A DNA stretch of 64,000 bases, taken from contig OZ029916.1 in assembly GCA_964023275.1 (NCBI GenBank), positions 18,541,686 to 18,605,685 of the forward strand, read 5' to 3'. Origin of the DNA: Norana najaformis. Lineage: Eukaryota; Annelida; Clitellata; Crassiclitellata; Hormogastridae. A program made the position numbers and the translations under genes. The notes beneath the pieces are model-generated. The model was not told where the DNA came from and did no database searches. It saw only the letters and a list, made by a program, of their open reading frames with translations. Of this stretch, positions 1 through 11,999 are shown in pieces (position 1 is the first letter of the stretch; each line of letters begins with the position of its first letter).

Positions 1-1180
1 CTCGTGGGTTTGCTGATCCTGCAGCTGCTGCTCACAGAATGCAATTACTTCATCTCGGACATCAATGATCTCAGATGAGGCCAAATCATCAGAGAAGGCA
101 TCATCATATCTTTCTTTGTCGATGGATGACCACTGTTGTTAAAACTGTTTGAATACGAGGACTTCTGGTCCGTGGCTAGGTCCCACACATACTCCAAAGG
201 TGGCAGCCAATACAAGTTCCATGATATGGTGTTGACAGGTAGGCTGACCCAGCAGCTGCTCCAGTATGATAATTGGCCAGTATTAGAGCTGGTTGTGTCA
301 AAACACATGCCGAGGATCAAGCCTTCCAAGCCCCATTTTTATATTCCGTTGTGCACAGCTTTGACCACAGCTTGGCCAGTTCCTGCGGGTATCTTTGGAA
401 TTGACAACAGTTTGTTCTCCCCATCATTGAAACCAGAATAGGCGTCCTATGCTCTTTCTCTTTCCCTGTCAAATCAAACAACAGCTTGCTATCCCAGTGG
501 ACTGTCAGGACTGTGTTTGGTTTGAATGTCTGTACAATGCCAACAGCTGCTGCTTTTTGGTCTCTTCAATGTAGATGCTGGATGGTTGACCTGTTAAGTG
601 CAAGTGTTTCTGGGACTTGTCCGAGAACCCTAGATGCTTCAAAGACCATCGTCATGGCAGCCCTGTCACTCAGTCCATTTTGATCAAGCATAGCTGCCAG
701 TTCTTGTGATATAACACTTTGGCGTTCTCATTTTTGTGGCAGATTAGCAGTACTTGTACTGGGACAGGGATCTTGATCTTCACATTCACACTGACTTTCT
801 TCTGAGTCGATGCTGCTCTCCAACATAATTTTCTCCAAAAGGGCGTCTTTCTGAAGTTGGGATTGCTCTAGCCTCCTTTGCAGTGTCTCCTCTTTCTCCA
901 TCTACTTCTGCTTTTGTTGGTGCAGCGCCTTGTCAACTCCTGTCTTGCAGCCCTATCGTCCCTGTTTCTGGTGTGATTCGAGAAAGAGCTTGTCTTCTTG
1001 CTTTGCGATGAGCCCCATGGCAATAGCATGCGCGATGTCAAACAGTTTCCAAATCCTGTCTAAACACGTAGATTCTTTGGCTGTTTGAGTCTGGGACTGA
1101 CGACTCTTGTTCTTCTTCAGCCCCTGCCATTCATAGAATAGTTGCTCGGGCTTTTTGATTGGGTGTTGGCTAAGTTTTGT
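1..1180 (-). pseudogene. Decayed transposase-like gene fragment
   Basis: Read on the minus strand, this block gives pieces of one protein in shifting frames with stops. In order they are: a coiled, charged segment MEKEETLQRRLEQSQLQKDA (near 900-840), LSDRAAMTMVFEASRVLGQ (near 680-620), LTVHWDSKLLFDLTGKEKE (near 510-450), and CFDTTSSNTG (near 305-275). I recognise this order (DRAAM, HWD-K-L-DLTGK, CFDTTSSNTG) from a transposase-like repeat protein common in invertebrate genomes, but I cannot name its superfamily. Several stops and frame changes show it is not an intact gene. The 3' end may continue outside the window. Confidence 0.55.
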
Positions 1181-1189
1181 TGGAATTCT

Positions 1190-2800
1190 AGTGCAGGACC
1201 CGAAATCTTTGATTTGCTATATGGTATGAGTCGCTACCATTCAGATATCCTCTTTTGGTACACTGTGGATGGCCGTGCAGTAGTTCTTCAGGATGTGCAC
1301 CTGCCTTCCTGAGTATGGTAAGCTTGGGGTGTCCTCTGATGTGCAGGAGGTCTAATTTGATTAGTGTTCCCGCCCGAAATACTCGTGCTGGAGGGCAATA
1401 TTATTGATCTATGGATGAAGTGATGGGTACCCAGGTGCCCACTCAAAATGGACACAGGTACTAGGGCATCAATTTACTAAAATTTATATGGAGCCATATT
1501 AGTAACTCGTTGTACTGCTAACCTTTAGAAATCTGGAGATTACACTTGATAAAGACTAAAGTAAACGAGGTGCAGGAAAATGGCGATAAAAAGTTGTCTG
1601 CTGTTATCGCAATGAGCAATCTAGGATTCAAGTAATGCTATCAAGACTCAACATGCCGATGTTTGTGCTAAAGCACCATGTTACACATGTCCACACTTTC
1701 ATCCCACCTTAACCTGCACCATTTTAGATCTGTCAGAAGCTCTCAAAGGTGCAAAACATGGCTGTGTTTTAGCACCTTTGGGAGCTGTTTAATGGGTGCT
1801 ATCCAAATGATTAGATACATGCTTGTATACACAGTCCTCAAGGGTCCTGTGAGTCGTACAGTGTAGTTCAGTTTAGTCTAAATGCTTAAGCTATGTTAAA
1901 CTGATTACCACTTTTTAAGAACTGAGTTTGCGCATTGATGAAATTATTATTCTGTACATTATGCTTCCTAACTGTTATTCACACACTTGGGTGTTTGACT
2001 TTGACTGCTCTCCAGAGGGAGCCATTGTGCAAGAACTGGGTAGCACTTTCAAGTGCTTACTTTGCTGAAGCAAGTGCCTTCCTTCTTCTACCATGACAAA
2101 GTGCATCGCTAGTACAAACTCCTCACTCAAGGCCCCTAAACTAGTTCTGACAGCTAACATAATTTGAATAACAAGAAGAAATTGCCTTGGGGTTCTTAGG
2201 AGTTATTCCGGCGGTAGGTCGGTTGGTTGGTAAGCTGGTGATGACAAGGTGGATAGCTGTCCAGAAATAATTGGACACAGCTGTCTATGTAATTTTCCTG
2301 GTGCGGTGTTTGGCATGCTGATTAAATTAGGATCAGCAGCAAACAGGGCTTCAATAACCCAAAATAGATGGTCTAGTGAACTGACAAAATAATTTGTTTC
2401 AGCAACCTGTTGTGACTTATTGCGTGGATACAATCATGGGATGGTGACCTGTCTGAGCAGCCTCTCTGCCTGAGATTCGCTAATTGTGCACGAATAAAAC
2501 TTGGAAGGCCAGTTTTTTTATGACAGGAAGGCAGACAGTCATTGTTTGTTTATTTCTTTCAACATTGATAGAGTGTGATAACTGTATTTTTATTGTGTGT
2601 CTTGTGGCGTTCTTGATGCAGCGTTTCTGCTCAGGATTGTACGATCCTTTGACTGAAGAACAATATTCACAAACAGCTGGACAATCGATTCCTATAGAAG
2701 GTTGTACTGCCTGACAAGAAGTTGTCAAGATGTACAAGTCCAAGTTTTGAACCCAGAACACTTATAAAAAGCAGCAGCATCACTTTTAAACACCATGTTC
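1190..2800. other. No recognised gene
   Basis: Short chance frames only. I see no splice-bounded coding segment and no repeat family shared with the rest of the window. Confidence 0.4.
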
Positions 2801-2817
2801 TTCGGGGATAATGATGT

Positions 2818-3086
2818 TATGAATTTTAAAGATTTGATTGTAATGGCAATGAAAATGGTGACGATATTTTAAAGATTTGATTGTAATGACAATGAGAATG
2901 GTGACGATATTTTAAAGATTTGATTGTAATGACAAATGAGAATGGTGACGATATTTTAAAGATTTGATTGTAATGACAATGAGAATGGTGACGATATTTT
3001 AAAGATTTTATTGTAATGACAATGAGAATGGTGACGATATTTTAAAGATTTGATTGTAATGACAATGAGAATGGTGACGATATTGG
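2818..3086. repeat. 43-bp minisatellite, about six copies
   Basis: A unit of about 43 bp containing ATTTTAAAGATTTGATTGTA then ATGACAATGAGAATGGTGAC is repeated head to tail about six times. Copies differ by single substitutions (one GATTTTATTG variant) and one one-base insertion, so homogenisation looks recent. Confidence 0.9.
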
Positions 3087-3789
3087 CGATGAAACTGAAG
3101 ACTTGCAGCATCTCTTAGAGATATCTATTCTACAATAGACCACATGGTTGAGAATAGGTAGATAAATTTATCTGTAGCGCTCATAAGTGCCAAAGTACCA
3201 TGTAAGTAACATGGGGAGCAAGACCCTGAGGTGCAGGCCAAATGTACAAGAGACATGAGATGGTGGAATATGTGCCTTGCAACTGTGTGGAAAAATAAGT
3301 GTCAGCCACAAAGTGAATTTGCAGTTGGAAGAACGATAGCCATCGCCCTACATCTTTTGTTATATGAATGAGTGCCTGTTACCATTTATGTCAGAATTGT
3401 CGTTATTGTCATTTCGATTTATGTGTTCTTCACATGTACTGGATCTTATCACCTACGTTTGGCCAATCTCAAAAGAACGTGAACCTGAGTGTGAAGGTGT
3501 GGCAACAGTTACTAATAAATAAATGTTTATAAATGTTTCTTTGTCAGTAATATTTGAATTTTATCATATATAATTCTGCAAGTAGTAATCAAATGTCAGT
3601 AGTAATTCATTAGGGCTTTGACTGATGCGAAGAAGTGAAACTACACTAAGAGGCCCACCCACTGAAAGATTCGGCATGTAAAGGGCGTGGTAACTTTTGA
3701 AGATCATAACCAAAATACTTTGCAAAATGCAGCGAATCATGCAAGGGACTGGAAACCAAGCAAAGAACTACTATATAAAAACAGGCATA

Positions 3790-4700
3790 GAATAGTAAAT
3801 CATGCAGAGAGCAGAGAACCACCATGAGAACAGGAAACCATGCAACAGAACAGTGAACTGGATATACATAGGTTATGGTTAATTTCGTCAGATGATAAAT
3901 GTAAGAGGAAGATAAAGGCGAAGCACGTTGAGGCCGACCTCGATGTGTTGCCGACTACGTTGTCGACTAATCGTGAGATATATTTGCTTGAACTAATTGC
4001 TGAGACTGTCATTCGAAGACTAATTGCAGTTGTATAGAAGATAAAGCCCAGAAAAACCTGGATACATTGATGGACATGTGTGACCTGTAGGAAGAAACAG
4101 AGAAGGAACAGAAGGGACAAAGGTATGACAGACACAGAAGGAAGAGAGCATATTAAAGGGTACACAGACAGACACTGAATATGTAGGAAGGGTAGAAGAG
4201 AAGAAATGGGGTGTACCGTTAAAGAATAGAAGGAAGATTATGTGTAACAAGTGAAGTTAGGAGAGTATTAACAGAGAGAAAATAAGGGAGATAGGGTCAG
4301 ATTAAATGCGAAAGGGAAGTATTGACAAATGAAGGTGTAAGGGAGAAAGAAAGGGATATAAGAGGAGTACTTGGTGGTGTTTGCTTGTGCAGCAGAATTA
4401 TGGAGGTAGAAGGAGACACAGAAAAGAAAGACAGAAGAATCAGAAGTAGGGTCCTTGTTAGTACTCTTCAAGCCATGTGTACATGAGGGTGGGTGTTTGT
4501 ATGTGTGCTTGTGCAGTCGCAAGTCAATGAAGGCTTCATCGACCTTCCATCAATCATTGGTGCACTCAAGATCAGCAATTCCACCTGGTGTGCTTTCCAT
4601 TTTGATTGAAATTCGGGAAGTAATCACTGCCACTTCAACCGTCTGCTAAGGATGCTGCCTTGCATTCACTTGATTTTCCTGTCAAGTATTGAGTGCAGGC
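3790..4700. other. No recognised gene, possible old repeat
   Basis: The segment 3840-4037 is open on the plus strand and reads like a degraded repeat protein (KRKIKAKHVEADLDVLPTTL). It has no splice signals and no intact continuation. The rest (4100-4450) is purine-rich with small frames only. Confidence 0.25.
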
Positions 4701-5052
4701 AGAGCTTTGTGCTTGCCTTCTCTGAGTGCAGTGGCCATTGGTGCTTGTGCTAAGATTTTAACTTTTATTTACTGATATGTTAAAGAACTGCTTACAATAG
4801 TGTGAGAGAGTCTGTAATGGCACTAAATAAATGTCTGATCATTCTGCGTCCGGTGTGTTATTCACGTGCACTGGCTTCTGGTTGATGACAGAATCAAGAC
4901 CCCCCAGTGACCCAGGCACAGTTTGCTTTCTTGTACATCCTTCCAAAAAGCCACCATGGACAACTCAAGAAACATGTTTAGCTTATCAGGCCTTTGATGT
5001 GTCAGATAAACATGCTTTGGTCCCTTTGCACGATTCTTAAAAAACTAGAAAT

Positions 5053-5135
5053 ATCTATATGCATACATACATGCATGTATGTATGCATATAGATGTATGT
5101 ATGTGTGTATGCATATAGATGTATGTATGTATGCA
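5053..5135. repeat. ATGT microsatellite with 42-bp perfect palindrome
   Basis: Positions 5053-5094 form a perfect palindrome: ATCTATATGCATACATACATG is followed by its exact reverse complement. It lies at the start of an ATGT/ATGC simple repeat and could extrude as a cruciform. Confidence 0.85.
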
Positions 5136-5457
5136 TTCAAGTATACATTCATAAGTATTTGAGAAAAGAGGCTATGTAAACTTCCCTGTTGGTATAATTA
5201 AGGGAATCTATGAATCTGACTTTTGGGTGGTGCCCAGCAGTTGCGCTGACTGGAGCTGGAATTGGGGAAGTCATCTTGACTTTACTGCATTGATGGGTGG
5301 AGGCTGGGAATTAGATCTTATGTGAAATGAAAACAACACCTAGAGTGAAGGAGAGAGACAGAAAGAGAGAGGCAGACAGATGGGGCAAGGATACAGAGAC
5401 AGATCTACTGGAGACAAATAGACAGACAGACAGATGACAGAAGTAGAGGTAGAGAGA

Positions 5458-5700
5458 TCATAATCGTAAGCTCGAGATTTCTACAGCGCCCAATGAAAGC
5501 CAAGTCACAGGAACCAGCTTATTCACGGGCGCTCAGTCAAAACAAAATCGATAGGCAGAAATAGTTTGGTTACAGGTCAAGATTCAGGATTCAGGCAGGC
5601 AGACAGTCAGACGGTGGATGGAGTTTTGGATTGGAGTGGAGAGAGATAAGGGGAAGAAGAAGAATCAGGATAAGATATTTGGAAGAGTAATGTAGAGAGA
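5458..5700 (+). mobile_element. SINE-like repeat, family A
   Basis: The family A core reads AGATTTCTACAGCGCCCAATG, then CAGCTTATTCACGGGCGCTC, AGTCAAAACAAAATCGATAG, and a tail with GGCAGGCAGACAGTCAGACG. The same order recurs at 15574, 16371 (diverged), 33410 and 44590 (partial), and inverted at 17475 and 46437, so it is a dispersed family. This copy is followed by a GACA-rich simple repeat. No coding capacity is seen. SINE status is inferred from size and copy pattern. Confidence 0.7.
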
Positions 5701-5780
5701 GAGAAAGAGACAGACTGACAACAGACAGACAGGCAGAGAGACAGACAGCCTTACAGACAGAGATTCTGATTTGTACTTAC

Positions 5781-5957
5781 TGGCCATTGCCATGTCATGC
5801 AGTTGCGATGTTCCAGTGAACTTTGCAACTGCTCATTAGTAGCATAGCATGCAGTATCAGCTTCGTAATCTTCATCATCACAAAGGACGTCTTTACCAGA
5901 GATTTCTTTATTTTGTTGATTTTCTTTTCCTTCCGTTTTCCTCTTTCTTCTTGACAT
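5781..5957 (-). CDS. Possible antisense exon, unknown protein
   Basis: A minus-strand open segment of 59 codons starts at an ATG at 5957 and ends exactly at CCA followed by GTAAGT, a perfect donor. The predicted peptide is basic at first (MSRRKRKTEGKE), then acidic (DDEDYEAD) with several cysteines (CYATN, NCMTW). It opposes the glypican exon starting at 6074 and abuts a SINE. I recognise no family and did not find a following exon on the minus strand, so it may be a fragment of a transposon gene or chance. Confidence 0.25.
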
Positions 5958-6073
5958 CAACAGCCATCACTTTATTCTGCCATCAACATATCACAATAAA
6001 ATTATGCTGATATCTTGTTTTGTGATATTAACTTCTTTAACATGTTTTTAAAGGAAATTTGTTTGCGTTTTAG

Positions 6074-9000
6074 GTACACTAAACCAGTGCCTGTGCAGGA
6101 TTTTTCTGCTCAAGTTGCAGAAAATCCTGAGATGAGAGTTCCAGATTCAAAACAGTCTGTGATTTTGTACGTCTCTGAGAAACTGGACAACATGACAAAG
6201 GTATACTAAAATTTTATTGTAAAAGTACTGTACTTAAACTTCAAATTGACCATATCAGTTGCTGTTATAAGGTCCACAATCTTTTGGAAAACTTGAGAGA
6301 GAAGAGCAATTACCGGGGAGCTGTGCGGTCTACGAAATCCAAAATCACCCTCTGAGCTACATAAGCAATCTACAACTGCTGCCGGTACTCCCTTCTTGAA
6401 TGAATCAGGCTATTCAGTGTGAAAATACAATCCACAGTGAATCTACCTGAAGTGAGTCTGCTCTGTTCTGTGCATCTAATTTGTAACAGGCAATCTTTGA
6501 TGCTCACTAAGAGGACACCGACAAAGATAGGAGAGTATAGCATGGATAGAAGAGTAATACCACAGTAGTTCTTACAAATCCAAGCAGCTACCTATACCCT
6601 TGTAGATTGGAAGGATGTTGCCTTTGGTTCAGGTAGCTGGCGCAGAAGCAGTGTCCAGACGCTCGTGAATGTGCGAGATACCCACCTCTCTCCTAGCTTG
6701 GTCAGTTCAGCTGTATTGACACTTTTGCCACTTTTACCAATCACTATGAAAACTATTTACTCGCTAACCATCGAAGGAAAGAATGAATTGGAAACTTACC
6801 TTTTGAAACTATGAATTAATTTCTTGCCTCAACACTTAGACTTCTACAGAAGAGTGAGCAGCTTACTTTCTCAGAATTATGTAAGTTATTCACTTAAATT
6901 CCCAAAATGTAGAAGTTATCAGATAAACTTTGCAAAAACTTGTGTTACACAAAAAGGTTAGTTGTTGGAGGAATAAAGCCCGATCCATCGCATCCTGTTT
7001 TGCACTCTAATAGCTAAATTACTGCAGCAATTATTGAGCAAAAATGTGCTTATATACTTATTAAAACATTTACAACTTTTGAACTATTGGTGATAAAACA
7101 TTGCAGTTTTCATTAAATTATTCAGCATTTCCAGCCTACCGGTTATTCAATACAGTATTAAACCCATTTTGGAATTTTCCAGCTTAGGCATGAAACCCTC
7201 TGGAAAGCCACAAGTCACCAAAGCACTAGAAGAATAATTATACTGATTGAGTGCATGGACTAAAAGAAGTAGCAGACCAGTGCAGGGCAGGACCAGAAAC
7301 CCCAAACCAGTCCTGGAGACAATTCAAAAGAAGAGAATGTTCCATAATATCAAAAGCAGTAGACAAGTCAAGACAACAAGTGCTCACACCATACCCTTGT
7401 GAATGGGGCACATGATATCATTATGAACAAACAGCAAGAAGGGCAGATTCTGTTGAATGAAACTTACTGTATGCAGACTGAAATTGGGAGATTAGTGAGT
7501 TGAAAGGAAGAGTTTGCTTACGATTCATAACTACCTGTTCAAGAACTGTGCACCATCTCCTTCCCAAACATAACTGAACTACTCAACAAAATGTGGCATG
7601 CTTACAATTAAGCTGATCTTCCTATTGGCCTACCTACATCCTTCTAAAAATCTTACTTGAACCAATATATTATCGCTATGGCAGCTGTTCTGAGATGAAA
7701 CTGGAACTAGTTGCAGATGAAACTGGAACTGGTTGCAGATGAAACTGGAACTGGTTGCAGATGAAACTGGAACTAGTTGCAGATGAATCTGGAACTAGTT
7801 GACACTGACAAATTACAGTGATGAATATCATTGTGTTAGGCAGCTTGAAATTACCGATTATGGAGGGATATGTGGTATGTTGGAGTGTTTTCACGTCTGT
7901 TGTGATGTACAGACATAGATCTCACTGGCCAGTGTTTGAAGCCCAAGTGACCTAACAGCCCTTTATAAGGCTGTCAGAAACAGGTAGGTGACCAGAAAAG
8001 AACAGAATCTGAAACTGTAGAATTTTGAGAAGGAAAGAACTGTGATGCATATTGTTGATAAACCCTTAAAATACAGAGTTGGCTGGGTGGCATAGCAGCT
8101 GATATGATCACCTTTTGACCTTAGTTCTGGATTCAAATCCCTGTTCCCTCATGTGAAATTGACAACAGTTTGCATACGGAAAGCATTCCTTTTCAGGCTT
8201 TGAGCTGGACTTACATTTAGTTGAAATACATGAAGTAATAATTACTGAATAAAGAATATATTATCTGGTAGCTCGAGTACTCATATTTGTGTAAGTTTCT
8301 GTAATGCATGGGTGCTTTTTCCACCCCCAAATTGTGCCACCCTAGGCGAACACCTAGTGGTTGCTGCATGAGGATCTAAGATGGTGTGCCACTCATTCAG
8401 TAAGACAGTGATGAAGTATTTCGTCCATTAAACCAATTTAAAACTTAGCAAGGTCGACATTGCATGGTATTTCAGTGCTATTTCTGTGGTATTCCTCTTA
8501 GGTCTTACACAGTCGAATGATTCCAAAGATGCCTTCGATGCAGTCTGATGAAAGTTCGCATTATCTTGTGGACTATAGTGGACAAGTCTCAAGTGGTGAT
8601 GGAAGTGAAGGTGATGATGACAATGAGCCTGAGTCAGGAAGTTCAAGTGGCAGCATTTCAGAATCAGGAGGTACCATATCCTGTTTCAGTTCCTGTTGTT
8701 GTTGTGTACTGTAATCCAATCGAGGACTTAGATTGTTTCTTATTACTTTCAGTTTGCAAAACTTTTTTAGACTGGTAAAATACCTTTATGGTGAAATTCT
8801 TTGCTGCCAAATTATTGTAAAACATATGGACTTTTCTCTTTAACTGCAAGTTTTTTTGCTGTTAGAGTATATGGCATGCATATATATTTATATATGTGGA
8901 AGTGTCTTTTTGTGAATTATGTTGATATTAATACAAGTTCTTCAAGCAGCTTAAATAGACTTGGCACTAAAACTATTTTATTTCACATACAAAGACTGTA

Positions 9001-11188
9001 AGAAATTTGTTGTTTCCATAGTGACTGGAAGCTAAGTTGATGAAACCTGGTAATTTACCTGTAACGTAATGTTCTCCTGATCATTCTGCAAGTTTTTGCA
9101 TGCATCTGTGTCAGAATTTTTATGACGTGACGTGACTGAGTCATAGGCTTGTTGACTTTTTGTGATTGGCTGTGTTGTGAAATTCCCTGGCACTGTGGCT
9201 TTATTGTGACCTTATCAGCCAATCAGGACCTGTTAAGTTATAAGAAAACTGATTCATATTATAACACTTAAACAAAAGAAACTAATCAAAGTCATTAATG
9301 TCCTAAATCTTACATGCATACAGCTCCTAGTATTATAAACCACAACATGAGATAAACATCACAAATTTAAGGTTCAAATATACAGGTGGCACAATACCGT
9401 GGACCCCTGTGGGTGGGCGGAGTGAGGTACAGTAGATGGGACAACAAAGCAGACAGGATGACGATGAAGTTGACTGTAGCATGTTGATGGCAAAGACTTT
9501 CTCATGTGAGGGCTTTGACCACGAACAGAGTTCTGACAGCATCCTGAGTCTTCGTCATCAAAGACCTCAGGGCTCCGTTACACTCAGCACTGATCTGGCG
9601 TCTATCTCGGAGTGCGTTGTTTCGTGTACTGAACCTCTGAGTTGCAAGGTAGCTGAACTCTGTATCTCGCAGTCAGACCGACTACAAACGAAACTTCAAA
9701 ATGCACTGTCCACTTAGACATAACTGTCACTCCAACGTGAACCAAAACAAATTCCTACAGATGTTCTCGTGTGCTTATATCGACCTTGTCATCCATAGCC
9801 CCATTCTCAGTTTGATTCAAGGCCTGCATGGTTCTGTTTGGCCTTGTTTCGATCAGGAAATCACTGGCCTTGCAAGAATTACTGGGACCTGACACCACTC
9901 TGCCCCATGCCAGTCAGATGGAAGGGGAAGCACTCTGCCTTGTAGGGTTAGGGTTACGGAAGTGATGTGCATATAAAACTGTAAACTACAACTATGACTA
10001 AACTTCTGTAAATCTGTATATATATACATACAAGAGAAACTAAATACTATGCTAAATCAATCCACTCCAATGTAATCTGTACACAGTTCAATATGTAAAA
10101 CAGTAATAGAATGATTGGCTGATACACTTAAAGTTGATGCCTAAGCAAGTGAAAGGAACTGAATAGAATACAACAATAGTAAACTTGGTAAATGGCTCGC
10201 CTCTACAACAGGCTGGCAGATACTTTGCAGAATTTTCTGCTACATTACATCAGTGAGTTCATCAGGTTGTTGACATGTTTGTGATTGGCTGGCGCTGAGC
10301 CAAGCTGACATAAGACATAAGCAGGGATTCATGTCCAGGCACATTTTAAATATACCCTTCTGATTGGTAAGTGTTCATGACATCAGCTGTGACTCAGAGG
10401 CATCTCTGGACTGTAGCAGACAAGCCTGTATAAATTGGTTGCAAATGGATTGCTGGGGAGAGGGCAAAAGATGTTGCAGTGGTAGTTTGTCACATACTCA
10501 GTTGATAGTCTGAGTTATAATGACATGATTATTGCAGATGATAACGATTTGTAGATACATGCCTGTAGGTATATTTAAAGTCGGCAATTGTTCATTTAAC
10601 TAACTGTGCATTAGAAAATCAGACTATGTCTTTTTTCAAGTTAGTGCTATGCTACAGATTGGTTTGAAGCTTGATTGATTGATAACTTTCAAAGATCATG
10701 GACATTACCATAGGACCAACTGAGCTAGGAATTTTGGCAGTTAATCGTAGGAGATACATTCAAAAATCTGATGATAATTGGTATAATTGATGTTTAAGAC
10801 AACCTAGAGAGATCTGATAGCAGATTTGCCCTATTTATAGGTTTAACTGTAAGCAACTTAAAATGCACAAATAACTGCTAATACCTAATGCTTTTTGTTT
10901 TATAAAATTTGTGTGTGTGTGTTTCCAGTTCCAAAAGTACAACCAACTGGACAAGGCAGCAGTTACGAAAGCAAAGAAGTAATTGGCGAAGTTGCCACAA
11001 TCACCAATACTGACTTTGATTTCACAGAAAGGCCATCAAGCAAGTCTCATCCACCATACGTAACCAAGACGCAGCCACACGTGGTTACTGTTGTACCTAC
11101 TGGAACTGGTTCTATGTTGAAGTTCCCGTACTATGGTTCCCGTTTGGCAACCTTTTCCATATTGATTTGTTTCCAAATTCTTTGGTAA
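6074..11188 (+). CDS. Glypican, C-terminal exons (partial)
   Basis: Glypicans are GPI-anchored heparan sulfate proteoglycans that shape Wnt, Hedgehog and BMP signalling outside the cell. Three exons join in frame: 6074-6200, 8502-8670 and 10929-11188 (phases 2/0, 0/1, 1/stop), with TAG/GT, TAG/GT and CAG boundaries. The first exon gives YTKPVPVQDFSAQVAENPE, matching the end of the glypican core (the Gly-Leu-Ala-Asn-Gln, Asn-Pro-Glu region of vertebrate GPC4/6). The second has clustered Ser-Gly sites in acidic context (YSGQVSSGDGSEGDDD, ESGSSSGSISESG), typical of heparan sulfate attachment. The third ends with a GPI signal: small residues near YYGSRL, then the hydrophobic ATFSILICFQILW and stop. 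The upstream core exons with the conserved cysteines are not recognisable in 1-6073 and probably lie before the window. The exact glypican subgroup is not determined. Confidence 0.82.
7215..7400 (-). mobile_element. Non-LTR reverse transcriptase fragment
   Basis: The minus-strand translation reads LDLSTAFDIMEHSLLLNCL then QDWFGVSGPALHW, the conserved block of CR1/L2-type reverse transcriptases around the first catalytic Asp. It is short, has no flanking RT domains and lies in the glypican intron between 6200 and 8502, so it is a dead fragment. Confidence 0.7.
7685..7805. repeat. 22-bp minisatellite, about five copies
   Basis: The unit TTGCAGATGAAACTGGAACT plus GG or AG is repeated about five times with GGTT/AGTT variation. 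The open frame across it is a consequence of the repeat. Confidence 0.85.
8080..8270 (+). mobile_element. tRNA-derived SINE-like element
   Basis: A tRNA-like head is visible: an A-box-like TGGCATAGCAGCTGA and, about 40 bp on, a B-box-like GGATTCAAATCCC. An unrelated body follows (GAAAGCATTCCTTTTCAGGC). The head cannot fold as a functional tRNA. It lies in the glypican intron. Confidence 0.5.
8502..8670 (+). CDS. Glypican exon carrying Ser-Gly glycosaminoglycan sites
   Basis: Acceptor CTCTTAG before 8502 and donor GTACCA after 8670; enters in phase 0 and leaves with one base. It encodes five or more Ser-Gly dipeptides next to Glu/Asp runs, the context favoured for heparan sulfate chains. This exon decides the proteoglycan call. 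Confidence 0.8.
9240..10900. other. Glypican last intron, nothing recognised
   Basis: The open stretch 9436-9717 (MGQQSRQDDDEVDCSMLMAK) lacks family resemblance and usable splice sites. Two segments (9130-9240 and 10250-10400) share the phrase TTGTGATTGGCTG and may be remnants of one repeat. Confidence 0.3.
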
Positions 11189-11993
11189 ACCAGCATTTGG
11201 GCTTTGATTTTTAATCTGTCTCTGTACTTGTTTCTAAGTGTTGTTGTCTGTCTTTGCATTTGTTTGTTTCAATTTCCATCTGTGTTCTCTTCCATTGTTT
11301 GTCTCAGTTTGTGTCTCTTAAGACAGCATTAGATAGAGGTGTTATTTTTTTAATTCTTAAAATTAAAGTTGAACTAGGAGCTAAAGGTTAAGAATTTGAA
11401 CTAAACAAAAACTAATTGTTCTGATGCAGGTTTGCTTGAATTAGCTTCTTTTGCATCTTTACAAATGTATGTATACTAGTTTAGCATTTCTTCACATTCC
11501 TGCTCTTAGAGGTCTTCCATAAAAGACGTTTGCAAAAAAATTAATTGGACCCCTCTCTCCCCTTGTCTGCATATGACATTACCCTCCCCTATTCTTGTAG
11601 ATGTCCGAACTCCAGTGGAGAATAAGGTCTAAATTAGACAGCCCTGTCAATCATGCAGGGCTAACTGCTCTACAGCAAAGGGACTCCACTTAGATCCAAT
11701 GCAGTACAGATTGTCTGCTGTTAGTCTGAAGTTGCTGTTTAAATACTGAAATAATGAAGTACCAACTTTAGATGTGGACGTCCGTATTGGGCATAACCCC
11801 CTCTCTCCTTGCCCCTGTTAGGGTGACCTTTCCTCCCCCTCCTTGCAGGCATCCTTAATGGATTACTCCTTTGATTTTTTGATTGCAGGTTGTTGAACTT
11901 TGAGGTGTGAAAATGGCTGTTTGTTATAACATTTACAGTAACAACATTATGATAATAATTAATAATTGAAACCTAGTTTTAACAATTACCTAA

Positions 11994-11999
11994 AATAAA
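11994..11999 (+). terminator. Possible glypican polyadenylation signal
   Basis: AATAAA about 800 bp after the glypican stop codon, in an A-rich run. It is the first clear hexamer I see downstream, but an internal A-run makes it weak evidence. Confidence 0.35.
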
